DNA of 44,520 nucleotides from an uncultured Eubacteriales bacterium (GCA_958414825.1 CATYXQ010000011.1:1-44520), one strand, 5' to 3'. Positions 25,397 through 32,785 are shown, numbered from the stretch's first letter. Made by a program: numbers and translations. The notes: generated from the sequence alone by a model not told the origin.

Positions 25397-25543
25397 TTAG
25401 AATCACGGCTTTCTTCTGTGCGCTGAACGGCGCTCCTGATCCCCGGTTGGAATTAAACCTTTGCCGGGAAACAGATAAGCGAGCGGAAGATACAGCCGGT
25501 TGTTGGAAAATGGGTGTCCTCCCATATGAAAGGGCGGTGCGAT

Positions 25544-26431
25544 ATGAAGAATCAAAGCGGCGTGGATTTGCCGGCGTATGCAAAGATAAACCTGTATTTG
25601 GATGTAGCGGAGCGCGAGGAAAACGGCTATCATAAAATAGAAAGCGTGATGCAGCGCGTCAGTCTTTGCGACCGTGTAACCGTATCGGTGAGCAAAGGAG
25701 GGCCGCAGAGCATTTATATTCGCTGCAATCTGCCGTATGTTCCCCGGGATGCGCGCAATATCGCCCACCGCGCCGCAGCGTTGTTTATGGATGCCGCAGG
25801 CGTTTCCGCCTCCGTCCGGATTACGCTTGGCAAACGGATTCCCGTTGCGGGCGGCATGGCGGGCGGCAGTACGGATGCGGCCGCCGTTCTGCGCGCGCTG
25901 AACGGCTTGTTCGGCTATCCGCTCAGCCGTGCCCGACTGATCGAGCTTGCCGGAACACTCGGATCGGACGTGCCGTTTTGTCTGCGTGGAGGAACGGCGG
26001 TTTGCACAGGGTATGGGGAAATCATGACCGGCGTGCGCAGCAAAACGCCGCTCTGCCTTTTGATTGCGACCGGAGGTGAAAATGTGTCCACTCCGTGGGC
26101 TTTTGAGATGCTGGATTGCCGTTATCAGAATTTTGACGGCCGTAAAACCGATCCGGAGCGGCTTTTACGGCTTACTGCGGCGCTCGAAAACGGAGATGCT
26201 GCGTCCGCAGCGCAAAATATGTATAATGTTTTTGAGGACGCGATTTTTCCGCATCGGCCGCGTGCCGCGCGCGCCAAAGCGCTTTTGCTTGAAAACGGCG
26301 CGCTCGGCGCGTTGATGAGCGGCAGCGGTCCTACTGTATTTGGCGTTTTCCCCAATGCGGATGTGCGGTTCCGGGCCGGCGCGGCTCTGCTCGGAGAGGG
26401 ATTTACGGTGCGGGAAGCCTATACGCTGTAG
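25544..26431 (+). CDS. ispE: 4-diphosphocytidyl-2-C-methyl-D-erythritol kinase
   Basis: GHMP kinase of the non-mevalonate (MEP) isoprenoid pathway, phosphorylating CDP-methylerythritol with ATP. The 295-residue product starts with PAYAKINLYLDV, has ENGYHKIESVMQ, the ATP loop PVAGGMAGGSTDAAA at about residue 100, and a C-terminal ALMSGSGPTVFGVF. The ATG at 25544 has AAAGGGCGG in front; an in-frame ATG at 25514 is upstream of it. The product feeds undecaprenyl phosphate synthesis, which links it to uppP and popT in this window. I am confident of the identity. Confidence 0.96.
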   Translation: MKNQSGVDLPAYAKINLYLDVAEREENGYHKIESVMQRVSLCDRVTVSVSKGGPQSIYIRCNLPYVPRDARNIAHRAAALFMDAAGVSASVRITLGKRIPVAGGMAGGSTDAAAVLRALNGLFGYPLSRARLIELAGTLGSDVPFCLRGGTAVCTGYGEIMTGVRSKTPLCLLIATGGENVSTPWAFEMLDCRYQNFDGRKTDPERLLRLTAALENGDAASAAQNMYNVFEDAIFPHRPRAARAKALLLENGALGALMSGSGPTVFGVFPNADVRFRAGAALLGEGFTVREAYTL

Positions 26432-26756
26432 CCGACGCCTGAAGAGCAAAGAAAAAAGGTGTGGCGTGCGCAAAAGGCGCGGCAAGCGTCGCTTGCCCGG
26501 CTTTGCGGGTTTGGAGGGCGTATGTCGGAAAAATGATTGGTTTGATCCGGAAATTCTGTCTTTTTTACCCAAACCTATTGCAAAAAGGCAGAAAATGCGT
26601 TATAATATACTGCGATTGTGTATCGGCGGAGTTACTGCGTCGTGCATCTGATTTTGAACAGAATGGGCGGGATTTGCGACAACGACCGCAGATTTCGGGC
26701 GGATTGCCCGCGCCCTTTGTTTTAAAAATTCACGGGTCGTTGGGAAGGATTGTTAT
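26432..26756 (+). other. Gap between ispE and efp
   Basis: No gene seen. It holds a GC hairpin at 26481-26497 (GGCAAGC, GTC, GCTTGCC) without a T-tract, and the efp promoter at 26578-26606. About 140 nt of leader precede the efp ATG; it contains no recognised riboswitch. Confidence 0.5.
26578..26606 (+). promoter_or_regulatory. Promoter of efp
   Basis: -35 TTGCAA (26578-26583), a 17-bp spacer and a perfect -10 TATAAT (26601-26606). Confidence 0.75.
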
Positions 26757-27314
26757 ATGGTAGTAGCAGGAGATTTCAAAAACGGCGTTACCTTTGAAAT
26801 GGATGGCAGCGTGCTTCAGGTTGTAGAGTTTCAGCATGTAAAGCCCGGCAAAGGCGCGGCGTTTGTTCGCACAAAGCTGAAAAACGTGATCACCGGGGCG
26901 GTTGTAGAGCGCACGTTCAGCCCTACCGACAAGTTTGAAAACGCATATGTAGAGCGCAAGGATATGCAGTATTTGTATAATGACGGTGAGCTTTATTACT
27001 TTATGGATATGGAAACGTATGACCAGCTTCCGATTAATGCAGACAAGCTGGGCGACGATTTCAAATTTGTCAAGGAAAATATGATGTGCCGCATCGTGTC
27101 CTATAAAGGCAACGTTTTCGGCGTCGAACCGCCTACCTTTGTGGAGCTTGAGGTCACGGATACCGAACCCGGTTTCAAGGGCGATACGGCGACCGGTACG
27201 AACAAGCCTGCAACGCTTGAAACCGGCGCGGTCATTAAGGTGCCGCTCTTTATTAACGTAGGGGATGTGCTCAAGGTCGATACGCGTACCGGCGAGTATC
27301 TTTCCAGAGCTTGA
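26757..27314 (+). CDS. efp: Elongation factor P
   Basis: Binds between the P and E sites of stalled ribosomes and promotes peptide-bond formation at polyproline stretches. The 185 residues fit the three-domain EF-P. The tip loop HVKPGKGAAF puts Lys32 at the position that is modified in many bacteria. The C-terminal signature ends IKVPLFINVGDVLKVDTRTGEYLSR. No epmA/epmB or ymfI gene is nearby, so its modification is unknown. GGGAAGGA stands before the ATG. Confidence 0.97.
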   Translation: MVVAGDFKNGVTFEMDGSVLQVVEFQHVKPGKGAAFVRTKLKNVITGAVVERTFSPTDKFENAYVERKDMQYLYNDGELYYFMDMETYDQLPINADKLGDDFKFVKENMMCRIVSYKGNVFGVEPPTFVELEVTDTEPGFKGDTATGTNKPATLETGAVIKVPLFINVGDVLKVDTRTGEYLSRA

Positions 27315-27326
27315 AAGAGGTATAAA

Positions 27327-27740
27327 ATGAAAATTACGGAAAAAACGGCTTATCTGAAAGGTTTGCTGGAGGGATTGGCGATTGACGAAGCGAAGCCGGA
27401 GGGAAAGCTTCTGCGCGCGGTCGTCGATACGCTGGAGGAAATGTCTGCGGCGGTAGCTGAGCTTGAGGAAAAAGTCGGTACGCTCGGCGATTATGTCGAG
27501 GAACTGGATGAGGATCTCGGCGATGTGGAGGAATATCTCTGCGACGGCGAGGATGATGAATGTGAAGATTGCGACGGCGATTGTGAGGACTGTGAGTGCG
27601 ACTGCGACGGTTTTTATGAGGCGGTTTGCCCGCATTGCGGAGAAACTGTTTGCTTTGATGAAACCTGCAATCCGCGCGATTTGATCTGCCCTGCGTGCCA
27701 GGAGCGCTTTGATTGCCTGGATGCGCCGGAGGAACCGTAA
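27327..27740 (+). CDS. CD1247 N-terminal-domain-like protein, acidic and cysteine-rich
   Basis: A 137-residue protein 12 bp behind efp, an arrangement I associate with the clostridial CD1247 N-terminal domain family (recalled, not searched). The first 60 residues are a helical region beginning YLKGLLEGLAID and continuing LEEMSAAVAELEEKV, probably a coiled coil. Residues 65-92 or so are almost only Asp, Glu and Cys, ending in CECDCDG. The tail is a zinc ribbon (CPHCGE and CPACQE). The name AraC-type regulator seen in some annotations is unlikely to reflect function. Role unknown; cotranscription with efp suggests a translation link. The acidic Cys-rich linker could bind metals. Confidence 0.75.
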   Translation: MKITEKTAYLKGLLEGLAIDEAKPEGKLLRAVVDTLEEMSAAVAELEEKVGTLGDYVEELDEDLGDVEEYLCDGEDDECEDCDGDCEDCECDCDGFYEAVCPHCGETVCFDETCNPRDLICPACQERFDCLDAPEEP

Positions 27741-27777
27741 TTTTCACGGTTGCGCATGTTGCATCGTTACAGAGATC

Positions 27778-27812
27778 AAACGGGAACCATTTGTTGAATG
27801 GTTCCCGTTTCG
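27778..27812 (+). terminator. Terminator after the efp operon
   Basis: A perfect 14-bp stem AAACGGGAACCATT with its complement and a 5-base loop (27792-27796), ending in GTTT. A second hairpin follows 17 bp later. Confidence 0.8.
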
Positions 27813-27827
27813 GTTGTCTAAACCAAA

Positions 27828-27862
27828 ACAAAGGCCGGACGAATTTTGTCCGGCCTTTGTCG
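27828..27862. terminator. Second terminator at the efp/abrB convergence
   Basis: A perfect 13-bp stem ACAAAGGCCGGAC with its complement around a 7-base loop (27841-27847). On the minus strand the stem ends in TTTGT, so it can also serve the abrB-like gene. Confidence 0.8.
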
Positions 27863-27913
27863 CGTTTTGAAAAAGCGTTTGTATACGACAAATATATTCA
27901 ATTCAAAATCAGG

Positions 27914-28147
27914 TTAAGAATTTTTGATTTTGTCGATACAGGATTGACACAGTGCAAATGTCTCGTTTACTTTTTCATCAGAACCGCAAAGCTTGCAAGC
28001 TGCATGGCTTTTGGTTAAGACGATTCGTTCGCCGTCACGATAAATCGAAAGTTTGCTTTTTGACGTCAGCCCCAGAACAGTACGCAACTCTGCCGGAAGG
28101 ACAATTCTCCCCAACTCATCGATATATCGTTGCGTAATCAGAGTCAT
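27914..28147 (-). CDS. AbrB/SpoVT-type transcriptional regulator with zinc knuckle
   Basis: A 77-residue dimeric DNA-binding protein of the transition-state regulator class. Residues 5-47 form the swapped-hairpin AbrB domain (RYIDELGRIVLPAELR, then LSIYRDGERIVLTK). The last 25 residues contain CKLC (51-54) and CQSC (67-70), which could hold one zinc. AAGGAGG precedes the ATG. Such AbrB proteins govern stationary-phase or sporulation genes in Firmicutes; its targets are unknown. It lies 150 bp after three XRE regulators on the same strand. Confidence 0.88.
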   Translation of the reverse strand: MTLITQRYIDELGRIVLPAELRTVLGLTSKSKLSIYRDGERIVLTKSHAACKLCGSDEKVNETFALCQSCIDKIKNS

Positions 28148-28297
28148 AATTTGGCCTCCTTATATGTAAATTTTTATAGTATATTGTTCTGTCTGCGTTG
28201 TTACTAACGCTTGTAGGCGTAGTATAGCATACCGTGCTTGACGAAAATTGCCATAATTTGGTAGGTATTTAAATATTTTTTTACACGATGCCCGCTT

Positions 28298-28651
28298 TTA
28301 TGATTTTTCTCTGTCGGCATCGTGTGTTATGGCATTTATCTGCGCCAAAATTTGGCGCTGCAGGCTGTCAGGCAACGTGAGAATTTGCTCGGCCAGTTCA
28401 TAAACTTGTATAATTTTGTCGCTGGAAACGTCGGTTCGGAACACGGCGTCCGCCGGTACGTTCAAAACCGTCATAATTCTAATCAGGCTGTCTATGCTCG
28501 GAAATTTGACGCCCCGTTCAATGGCAGACAGAAAATTCGGCGTAAGGCCGACCGCTTTGGCGAGTTGTTCCTGCCGCATCCCGCGTTGTATGCGAAGAAG
28601 TTGAATTCGGCTGCCGATTTTGCCGTCATATTTTTCAGTTTTCTGTTTCAT
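28298..28651 (-). CDS. XRE-family helix-turn-helix regulator (type A)
   Basis: A 117-residue protein with an HTH at residues 12-66 (IGSRIQLLRIQRGMRQEQLAKAV, then PNFLSAIERGVKFPS) and a C-terminal helical tail that may dimerise (IIQVYELAEQILTLP). It begins inside the end of the preceding regulator gene. I chose the ATG at 28651; a TTG at 28657 is the alternative, and no good ribosome site precedes either, so it depends on translational coupling. It differs in type from the two regulators upstream. Target unknown. Confidence 0.82.
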   Translation of the reverse strand: MKQKTEKYDGKIGSRIQLLRIQRGMRQEQLAKAVGLTPNFLSAIERGVKFPSIDSLIRIMTVLNVPADAVFRTDVSSDKIIQVYELAEQILTLPDSLQRQILAQINAITHDADREKS

Positions 28652-28886
28652 CGTCAAAAGAATAAAGATTCAGCGCGTCAAAATTCAGAAAATCTGAAAG
28701 TGTCATGCTGAATGCAATCGCAATTTTGTGCAGCGTTATGATTTTGGGATTTTTGGAACTGCCGTGAATAATGTTGTTAATGGTGGATTGCCGGATTCCG
28801 CTCATGGATGCAAGCTGATTTACCGAAATTGCTCTTTGACGGCATAAGCTTAGTATATGCTTTGCATACAATTCTGAATATTGCAT
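28635..28886 (-). CDS. Small XRE-family regulator (type B, copy 2)
   Basis: An 83-residue HTH protein: SVNQLASMSGIRQSTINNII is the helix-turn-helix, followed by TLHKIAIAFSMTLSDFLNF. It closely resembles the protein at 29036-29305 (well over half the residues identical), a tandem duplication. The ATG at 28886 has AGGGG 5 bases upstream; a GTG at 28892 is possible. Its acidic tail ends in DDETEN, which overlaps the next start by 17 bases. A TTAACTT-TCGG-AAGTTAA palindrome lies upstream at 28947-28964. Confidence 0.83.
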   Translation of the reverse strand: MQYSELYAKHILSLCRQRAISVNQLASMSGIRQSTINNIIHGSSKNPKIITLHKIAIAFSMTLSDFLNFDALNLYSFDDETEN

Positions 28887-28946
28887 AGTCACCCCTACTT
28901 GCGTAATAGACTTCTTTTGTAATCATAACAGTAAAAATACAGCGCC

Positions 28947-28964
28947 TTAACTTTCGGAAGTTAA
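28947..28964. promoter_or_regulatory. Palindrome upstream of the type B copy 2 regulator
   Basis: TTAACTT, TCGG, AAGTTAA, 60 bp before the start codon. Position and size suit an XRE-dimer operator; the T-tract needed for a terminator is missing. Autoregulation is inference. Confidence 0.4.
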
Positions 28965-28992
28965 CGGTCTCAATTTTTCCCTGTTTTTTCCA

Positions 28993-29020
28993 ATTTCACA
29001 TAATTTTACAGTTGTGAAAT
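28993..29020. repeat. Inverted repeat ATTTCACA-N12-TGTGAAAT
   Basis: Perfect 8-bp arms, 16 bp beyond the stop of the type B copy 1 gene. It could be a 3'-end hairpin for that gene or a second operator; no T-tract follows on the minus strand. Confidence 0.4.
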
Positions 29021-29035
29021 CCGCTTATTGTTGGA

Positions 29036-29305
29036 TCAATTGTCTGATTCATCGTCGGAATTATCATCAAAAAAGTAATCGTTTAATTCATCAAAGTTTA
29101 AAAAATCGGCGAGCGTCATATTGAAAGCCAGCGCGATTTTATGGAGCGTCTGTACTTTCGGATTTTTTGAGTTTCCCTGCATGATATTGTTGATTGTTGA
29201 CTGACGCAGGCCGCTCATCATGGCCAGCTTGTTGATCGAGATATGATGGTTTCTGTTGTTGCACAGGGTACGAATACGATGCACAAAAAGTTCTGAATAC
29301 TGCAT
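29036..29305 (-). CDS. Small XRE-family regulator (type B, copy 1)
   Basis: An 89-residue paralogue of the downstream regulator. It has the HTH SINKLAMMSGLRQSTINNIM and the conserved TLHKIALAFNMTLADFLNF, with a strongly acidic tail (DDNSDDESDN). AAGGAGAAAAGCT gives a good ribosome site. It differs by two extra residues before the HTH and by the longer tail. A likely promoter lies at 29339-29367. Family sure, target unknown; the proximity to the VWA gene (340 bp, divergent) makes that gene a candidate. Confidence 0.85.
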   Translation of the reverse strand: MQYSELFVHRIRTLCNNRNHHISINKLAMMSGLRQSTINNIMQGNSKNPKVQTLHKIALAFNMTLADFLNFDELNDYFFDDNSDDESDN

Positions 29306-29338
29306 AGCTTTTCTCCTTGTTTTGTAGTATTTAGTTAT

Positions 29339-29367
29339 AGAATAGCAAAGAGAATTTATTATCTGAA
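29339..29367 (-). promoter_or_regulatory. Likely promoter of the XRE regulators
   Basis: On the minus strand: -35 TTCAGA (29367-29362), a 17-bp spacer and -10 TATTCT (29344-29339). Each box is one or two bases off consensus. Confidence 0.45.
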
Positions 29368-29645
29368 CTATGAATGGTTAATGAAATAGAATTTATATCA
29401 ATAAAAATTTGTCCTTGTAATTTCCGGAAAGCGAACTTTGGCGAATATCGTCGAAGTTTAAAATAAAACGCCGATTCTGGCGCGGACGCTATGTCAGCAT
29501 GGCTTGAAAATCAAACATGCGGCAGCGAACGTCATCGTGAAAAATAACGGCAAAAAGCGATCCTTGCAGCATCCTTTCGTGTGGGCGCATATATTGTAGA
29601 GAGCTCCTTTTTGTAGAATAAGGAGCTTAGAAAGGAATGGATAGG
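29368..29645 (+). other. Upstream region of the VWA gene
   Basis: No gene seen. The first part is AT-rich and the middle (29440-29590) is not. AGCTCCTT (29602-29609) and AAGGAGCT (29620-29627) form a perfect 8-bp hairpin 19 bp before the ATG at 29646. The right arm contains AAGGAG, so the hairpin could hide a ribosome site for an ATG at 29637. No sigma-A promoter is clear; CATATATT at 29588-29595 is only a loose sigma-E-like -10 match. Confidence 0.4.
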
Positions 29646-31019
29646 ATGGGCATATCTAACTCTAATAAAGAACTGGATACTGCATGTATACCATGCGGCG
29701 GTTCATTTAAGATAAAATTATCCCTGGCGGCTGAGCCGAACATTGTGAGCAATCCGACAGACATTGTTTTGATTCTCGACCGTTCTGGCAGCATGGCAGG
29801 CAGTCCGCTTGCCAATTTGAAAAACGGAGCGAAAAAATTTATTGATATTATTGACGAATCTACAGACAGTTCGGAAGACGGTCAAATCGGACACGGAAGT
29901 CGTATCGGAATTGTGAGTTTTGCGAGTACCGCCACACAGGATACGCAGCTTATCACTTCGGTCGCCGATTTGAAGTCGGCGGTAAACACGCTCACAGCAG
30001 GCGGCGCGACCAATCACGCGGATGCTTTTGAAAAAGCGCTTGCACTGTTTGATCCGCAGTCGAGCAACGCGAAAGTCATGGTTATGTTTACGGACGGCAG
30101 AACGACCGACGGCACGGATCCGAATTTGGTTGCTTCTGCGGCAAAAGCGCAGGGCGTAATCATATACGCTATAGGACTTTCCGGAAACGGCGGCATTGAT
30201 GAAGAGGCGCTGAAAAAATGGGTGTCTGCTCCGTCCTCGTCTTATCTTGCCATCACGCCGGACGATGCAGAACTTGAATCGCTGTTTGAGAATCTTGCGC
30301 TCAATATTTCAAAGCCCGGCGCTACGGATATTGTGATTACCGATACGGTATCCTCCTGTTTTAAAATTATTTCGCTGTCAACGCCGACCAGGGGAAGCGC
30401 AAGCCTTGTCAATCCCACGTCTCTGCAATGGAAAATCGAAGAACTCGGCGTCAATCAAAGCGAAGGCGCCGTTCTGGAGTTTACGGTTATGCATACCGGA
30501 AGCTGTTCGGGAGAGGTCGAGGTGAATCAGGACATTGATTACAGCGATCATGAGGGAAACGTCGTCACGTTCCCGTCGCCGTCTGTCGAGGTAGACTGCG
30601 GCGTTGTGGTTGTGGCGGAGCCGTGTCCGGAGCCGGTGGATATAACCGTCGGCGGGTGCGAGGACACGGTGGAGTTTGACGCAGGTTCTTTGACGCTGGA
30701 TTCATTGGGATGTATACTTCAGCTTGACGTTACGCTGAGAAACGTTTGTCCGCATAAACGTGTAGCGCTTGCCGTGCTGCTTTCCGAGGTAGATCGCTGC
30801 GGAAATGAATATAAACGCGGTATGAAAGTCTTAACCGTACCCGCGCATACGAAGGATGCTTGTCAGGACGTGACGGTGCGGTGCATTAAATTTGTTCTTC
30901 CGGAAATCCTTGACGTTTCCGGTCCGGCCACGTCTATGTGCAACGATCGCAAATTGAAAGCGTCGTTTATTGCAAACTATATTGACAATGATTTTGAATG
31001 CTGTAATGTTGTGATCTGA
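29646..31019 (+). CDS. VWA-domain protein, leaderless, with cysteine-rich C-terminus
   Basis: A 457-residue protein with no signal peptide or membrane segment. Residues 39-220 form a von Willebrand A domain with a full MIDAS: DRSGSM at 45-50, the Thr in GGATNHADA and the Asp in MFTDGRTTDG. Residues 225-330 look like an Ig-like/DUF11-type repeat (TDIVITDTVSSCFKI). The last 130 residues are a beta-rich cysteine-rich module (RNVCPHKRVALAV, RCIKFVLP, ECC). There are 15 cysteines in all, including CIPC near the N-terminus. I recall similar Clostridia proteins of unknown role. A spore-surface or intracellular scaffold is possible. Start uncertain: 29646 (AAGGA 9 bases upstream) or 29637. Confidence 0.82.
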   Translation: MGISNSNKELDTACIPCGGSFKIKLSLAAEPNIVSNPTDIVLILDRSGSMAGSPLANLKNGAKKFIDIIDESTDSSEDGQIGHGSRIGIVSFASTATQDTQLITSVADLKSAVNTLTAGGATNHADAFEKALALFDPQSSNAKVMVMFTDGRTTDGTDPNLVASAAKAQGVIIYAIGLSGNGGIDEEALKKWVSAPSSSYLAITPDDAELESLFENLALNISKPGATDIVITDTVSSCFKIISLSTPTRGSASLVNPTSLQWKIEELGVNQSEGAVLEFTVMHTGSCSGEVEVNQDIDYSDHEGNVVTFPSPSVEVDCGVVVVAEPCPEPVDITVGGCEDTVEFDAGSLTLDSLGCILQLDVTLRNVCPHKRVALAVLLSEVDRCGNEYKRGMKVLTVPAHTKDACQDVTVRCIKFVLPEILDVSGPATSMCNDRKLKASFIANYIDNDFECCNVVI

Positions 31020-31031
31020 TAATTGCGCATG

Positions 31032-31070
31032 TCCGGGCGCACGCAAGGGCGCCCGGATACATATTTTTTG
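31032..31070 (+). terminator. Terminator after the VWA gene
   Basis: TCCGGGCGC pairs with GCGCCCGGA around an 8-base loop, followed by TACATATTTTTTG. Confidence 0.8.
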
Positions 31071-31163
31071 TACTTTGCAGGATTGCTTTGGTTCATTTTT
31101 GAAAAAACACGGATGAATTTGCGGTTTTATTGTATAAAAAATAGAGTTTGGTTTTATTGCCAC

Positions 31164-31192
31164 TTGCAAAACGTATTTTTCTATGCTATAAT
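31164..31192 (+). promoter_or_regulatory. Promoter before the 40-residue ORF
   Basis: -35 TTGCAA (31164-31169), a 17-bp spacer and a perfect -10 TATAAT (31187-31192). AGCGT-GTAT-ACGCT at 31203-31216 lies on or just after the expected transcript start and could be an operator or a 5' hairpin. Confidence 0.78.
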
Positions 31193-31244
31193 CAATCTGA
31201 ATAGCGTGTATACGCTTCAATTTGTGTATAGGAGGATCGCTTAA

Positions 31245-31367
31245 ATGAGTGACGGCGGCTCTGCTGACGGCAACTTACGAGAGGAAAATTCATTCTTGTC
31301 GCAGTATGATTTGTACTGCAAGTCCAAGCTGGTTTTTTTTCTCCGTTATTATGGTCTGAAAAGCTGA
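31245..31367 (+). CDS. Small protein of 40 residues, unrecognised
   Basis: An ATG at 31245 follows AGGAGG (31230-31235) by 9 bases and reads 40 codons to TGA at 31365. The peptide has a polar acidic first half (MSDGGSADGNLREEN) and a basic, aromatic second half (VFFLRYYGLKS) with one Cys. There is no signal peptide, and the hydrophobic stretch is too short to span a membrane. It has its own strong promoter, and its stop is 74 bp before the CNNM-type transporter start, so the two are probably cotranscribed. It may be a true small protein, a regulatory leader peptide, or the remnant of a larger gene. No family recognised. Confidence 0.6.
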   Translation: MSDGGSADGNLREENSFLSQYDLYCKSKLVFFLRYYGLKS

Positions 31368-31441
31368 TTGTTCCCTGTAAGCAAAATGTATTTATATTAC
31401 AGTAGGGAAAACTGCCTACAGATTTTTACGGAGGAATTGTT

Positions 31442-32785
31442 TTGACTATTTTTTGGCAGCTGTTGCTGCAAATTGTTTTGATCGCGTGCAATGCGTTTTT
31501 TGCCTGCGCTGAAATTGCGGTCATATCGGTGAGTGACGCGCGTCTTGCCCAGCTTATTGAGCAGGGGAACAAAAAGGCGCTGCGCCTTTCAAGGATGACA
31601 AGCGACCCGGCGAAGTTCCTTGCGACCATACAGGTGGCCATAACCCTTTCCGGTTTCCTCGGGAGCGCTTTCGCTGCCGACAATTTTGCCGGACTGATTA
31701 CAGAAGCGCTCTACCGCGAGGGCGGCGCGCTGAGCAGGAATACGCTGAATACGCTTTCGGTCGTCATTGTGACTTTGATTTTATCGTATATAACCCTTGT
31801 TTTCGGCGAATTGGTTCCCAAACGCCTTGCGATGAAAAATGCGGAAAAATTGGCGCTTTCCATGTCGGGTACGATTCATACGCTTTCTGTCTTTTTCCGT
31901 CCGGTGGTTTGGCTGCTTTCCGTTTCGACGAACGGTGTATTGCGGCTTTTTGGCGTGGATCCGAATGCGACGGAAGAAACGGTCTATGAGGAAGATATTA
32001 AGGATCTGGTAGATCAGGGAAACCGTAAAGGCGTTATAGACATTGATGAGCGCGAGATCATACATAACCTGTTTGAGTTTGATGATATTTCGGTGGGCGA
32101 GCTTGCTACGCATCGTACCGATCTCAAGGTGCTGTATTTAGAGGATGATCCGGACGAATGGCATCGCATTATTATTGAGGGACGGCATTCGTATTATCCG
32201 GTCTGCCGCGAAACTGTGGATGTGGTCGAGGGTGTGCTCTGTACAAAGGATTATTTTGCACTGGAGGACAGAAACCGGGAAAATATCATGCAAAATGCAG
32301 TTCGTCCGCCCTATTTTGTACCGGAGGGCGTGCGTGCGGATGTGCTGTTTAAGCATATGAAGAAATCCAAAAATCATTTTGCCGTAGTGCTCGACGAGTA
32401 CGGCGGCGTGACCGGTATCGCTACGATGAATGATCTTTTGGCACAGATTGTCGGCGATTTTGACGACGATCAGAGCGCGCCCGAAGATAAGCCGGACATC
32501 GTAAAAATTGGCGAGGATACATGGGAAATTCAGGGCAGTACGTCGCTTAGCGATGTATGCCGCGCGCTTTCCATGGAACTTCCGGTAGATGAATACGATA
32601 CGTTTGGCGGGTATATAATGGGATTGTACGGTTCGGTTCCGGAAGACGGTACGGTTCTTTCGCTGACGGCAGGAACTCTTGTGATAGAAAACTGCGTGGT
32701 CGAAAATCATAGAGTTGAATCTGCAAAGGTCATTCAGCTTGTGGAGCAAACGGAAGAACAGCCCGGCGAAAAGGTATCCATATAA
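31442..32785 (+). CDS. CNNM/HlyC-CorC family transporter (Mg2+/Co2+ efflux type)
   Basis: A 447-residue protein of the 'hemolysin' family, whose studied members (MpfA, CorC, YhdP) export Mg2+ or maintain its level. Order: DUF21/CNNM membrane domain with four hydrophobic segments (residues 1-190), two CBS domains (about 205-335, with SYYPVC and HFAVVLDEYGGVTGI), and a C-terminal CorC/HlyC domain (about 350-430, with the typical DTFGGYIMG). The start is TTG at 31442 with GGAGG 7 bases upstream. GTAGG/CCTAC and CTGTAA/TTACAG hairpins precede it. The substrate metal is inferred from family members. Confidence 0.92.
   Translation: MTIFWQLLLQIVLIACNAFFACAEIAVISVSDARLAQLIEQGNKKALRLSRMTSDPAKFLATIQVAITLSGFLGSAFAADNFAGLITEALYREGGALSRNTLNTLSVVIVTLILSYITLVFGELVPKRLAMKNAEKLALSMSGTIHTLSVFFRPVVWLLSVSTNGVLRLFGVDPNATEETVYEEDIKDLVDQGNRKGVIDIDEREIIHNLFEFDDISVGELATHRTDLKVLYLEDDPDEWHRIIIEGRHSYYPVCRETVDVVEGVLCTKDYFALEDRNRENIMQNAVRPPYFVPEGVRADVLFKHMKKSKNHFAVVLDEYGGVTGIATMNDLLAQIVGDFDDDQSAPEDKPDIVKIGEDTWEIQGSTSLSDVCRALSMELPVDEYDTFGGYIMGLYGSVPEDGTVLSLTAGTLVIENCVVENHRVESAKVIQLVEQTEEQPGEKVSI

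Noticed and set aside
25387..25635. Open frame of 82 codons starting at the ispE promoter
   Set aside because: Its ATG overlaps the -10 box and it overlaps ispE out of frame; more likely leader RNA.
26481..26497. GC hairpin after ispE as a terminator
   Set aside because: No T-tract follows on either strand; listed only as part of the gap.
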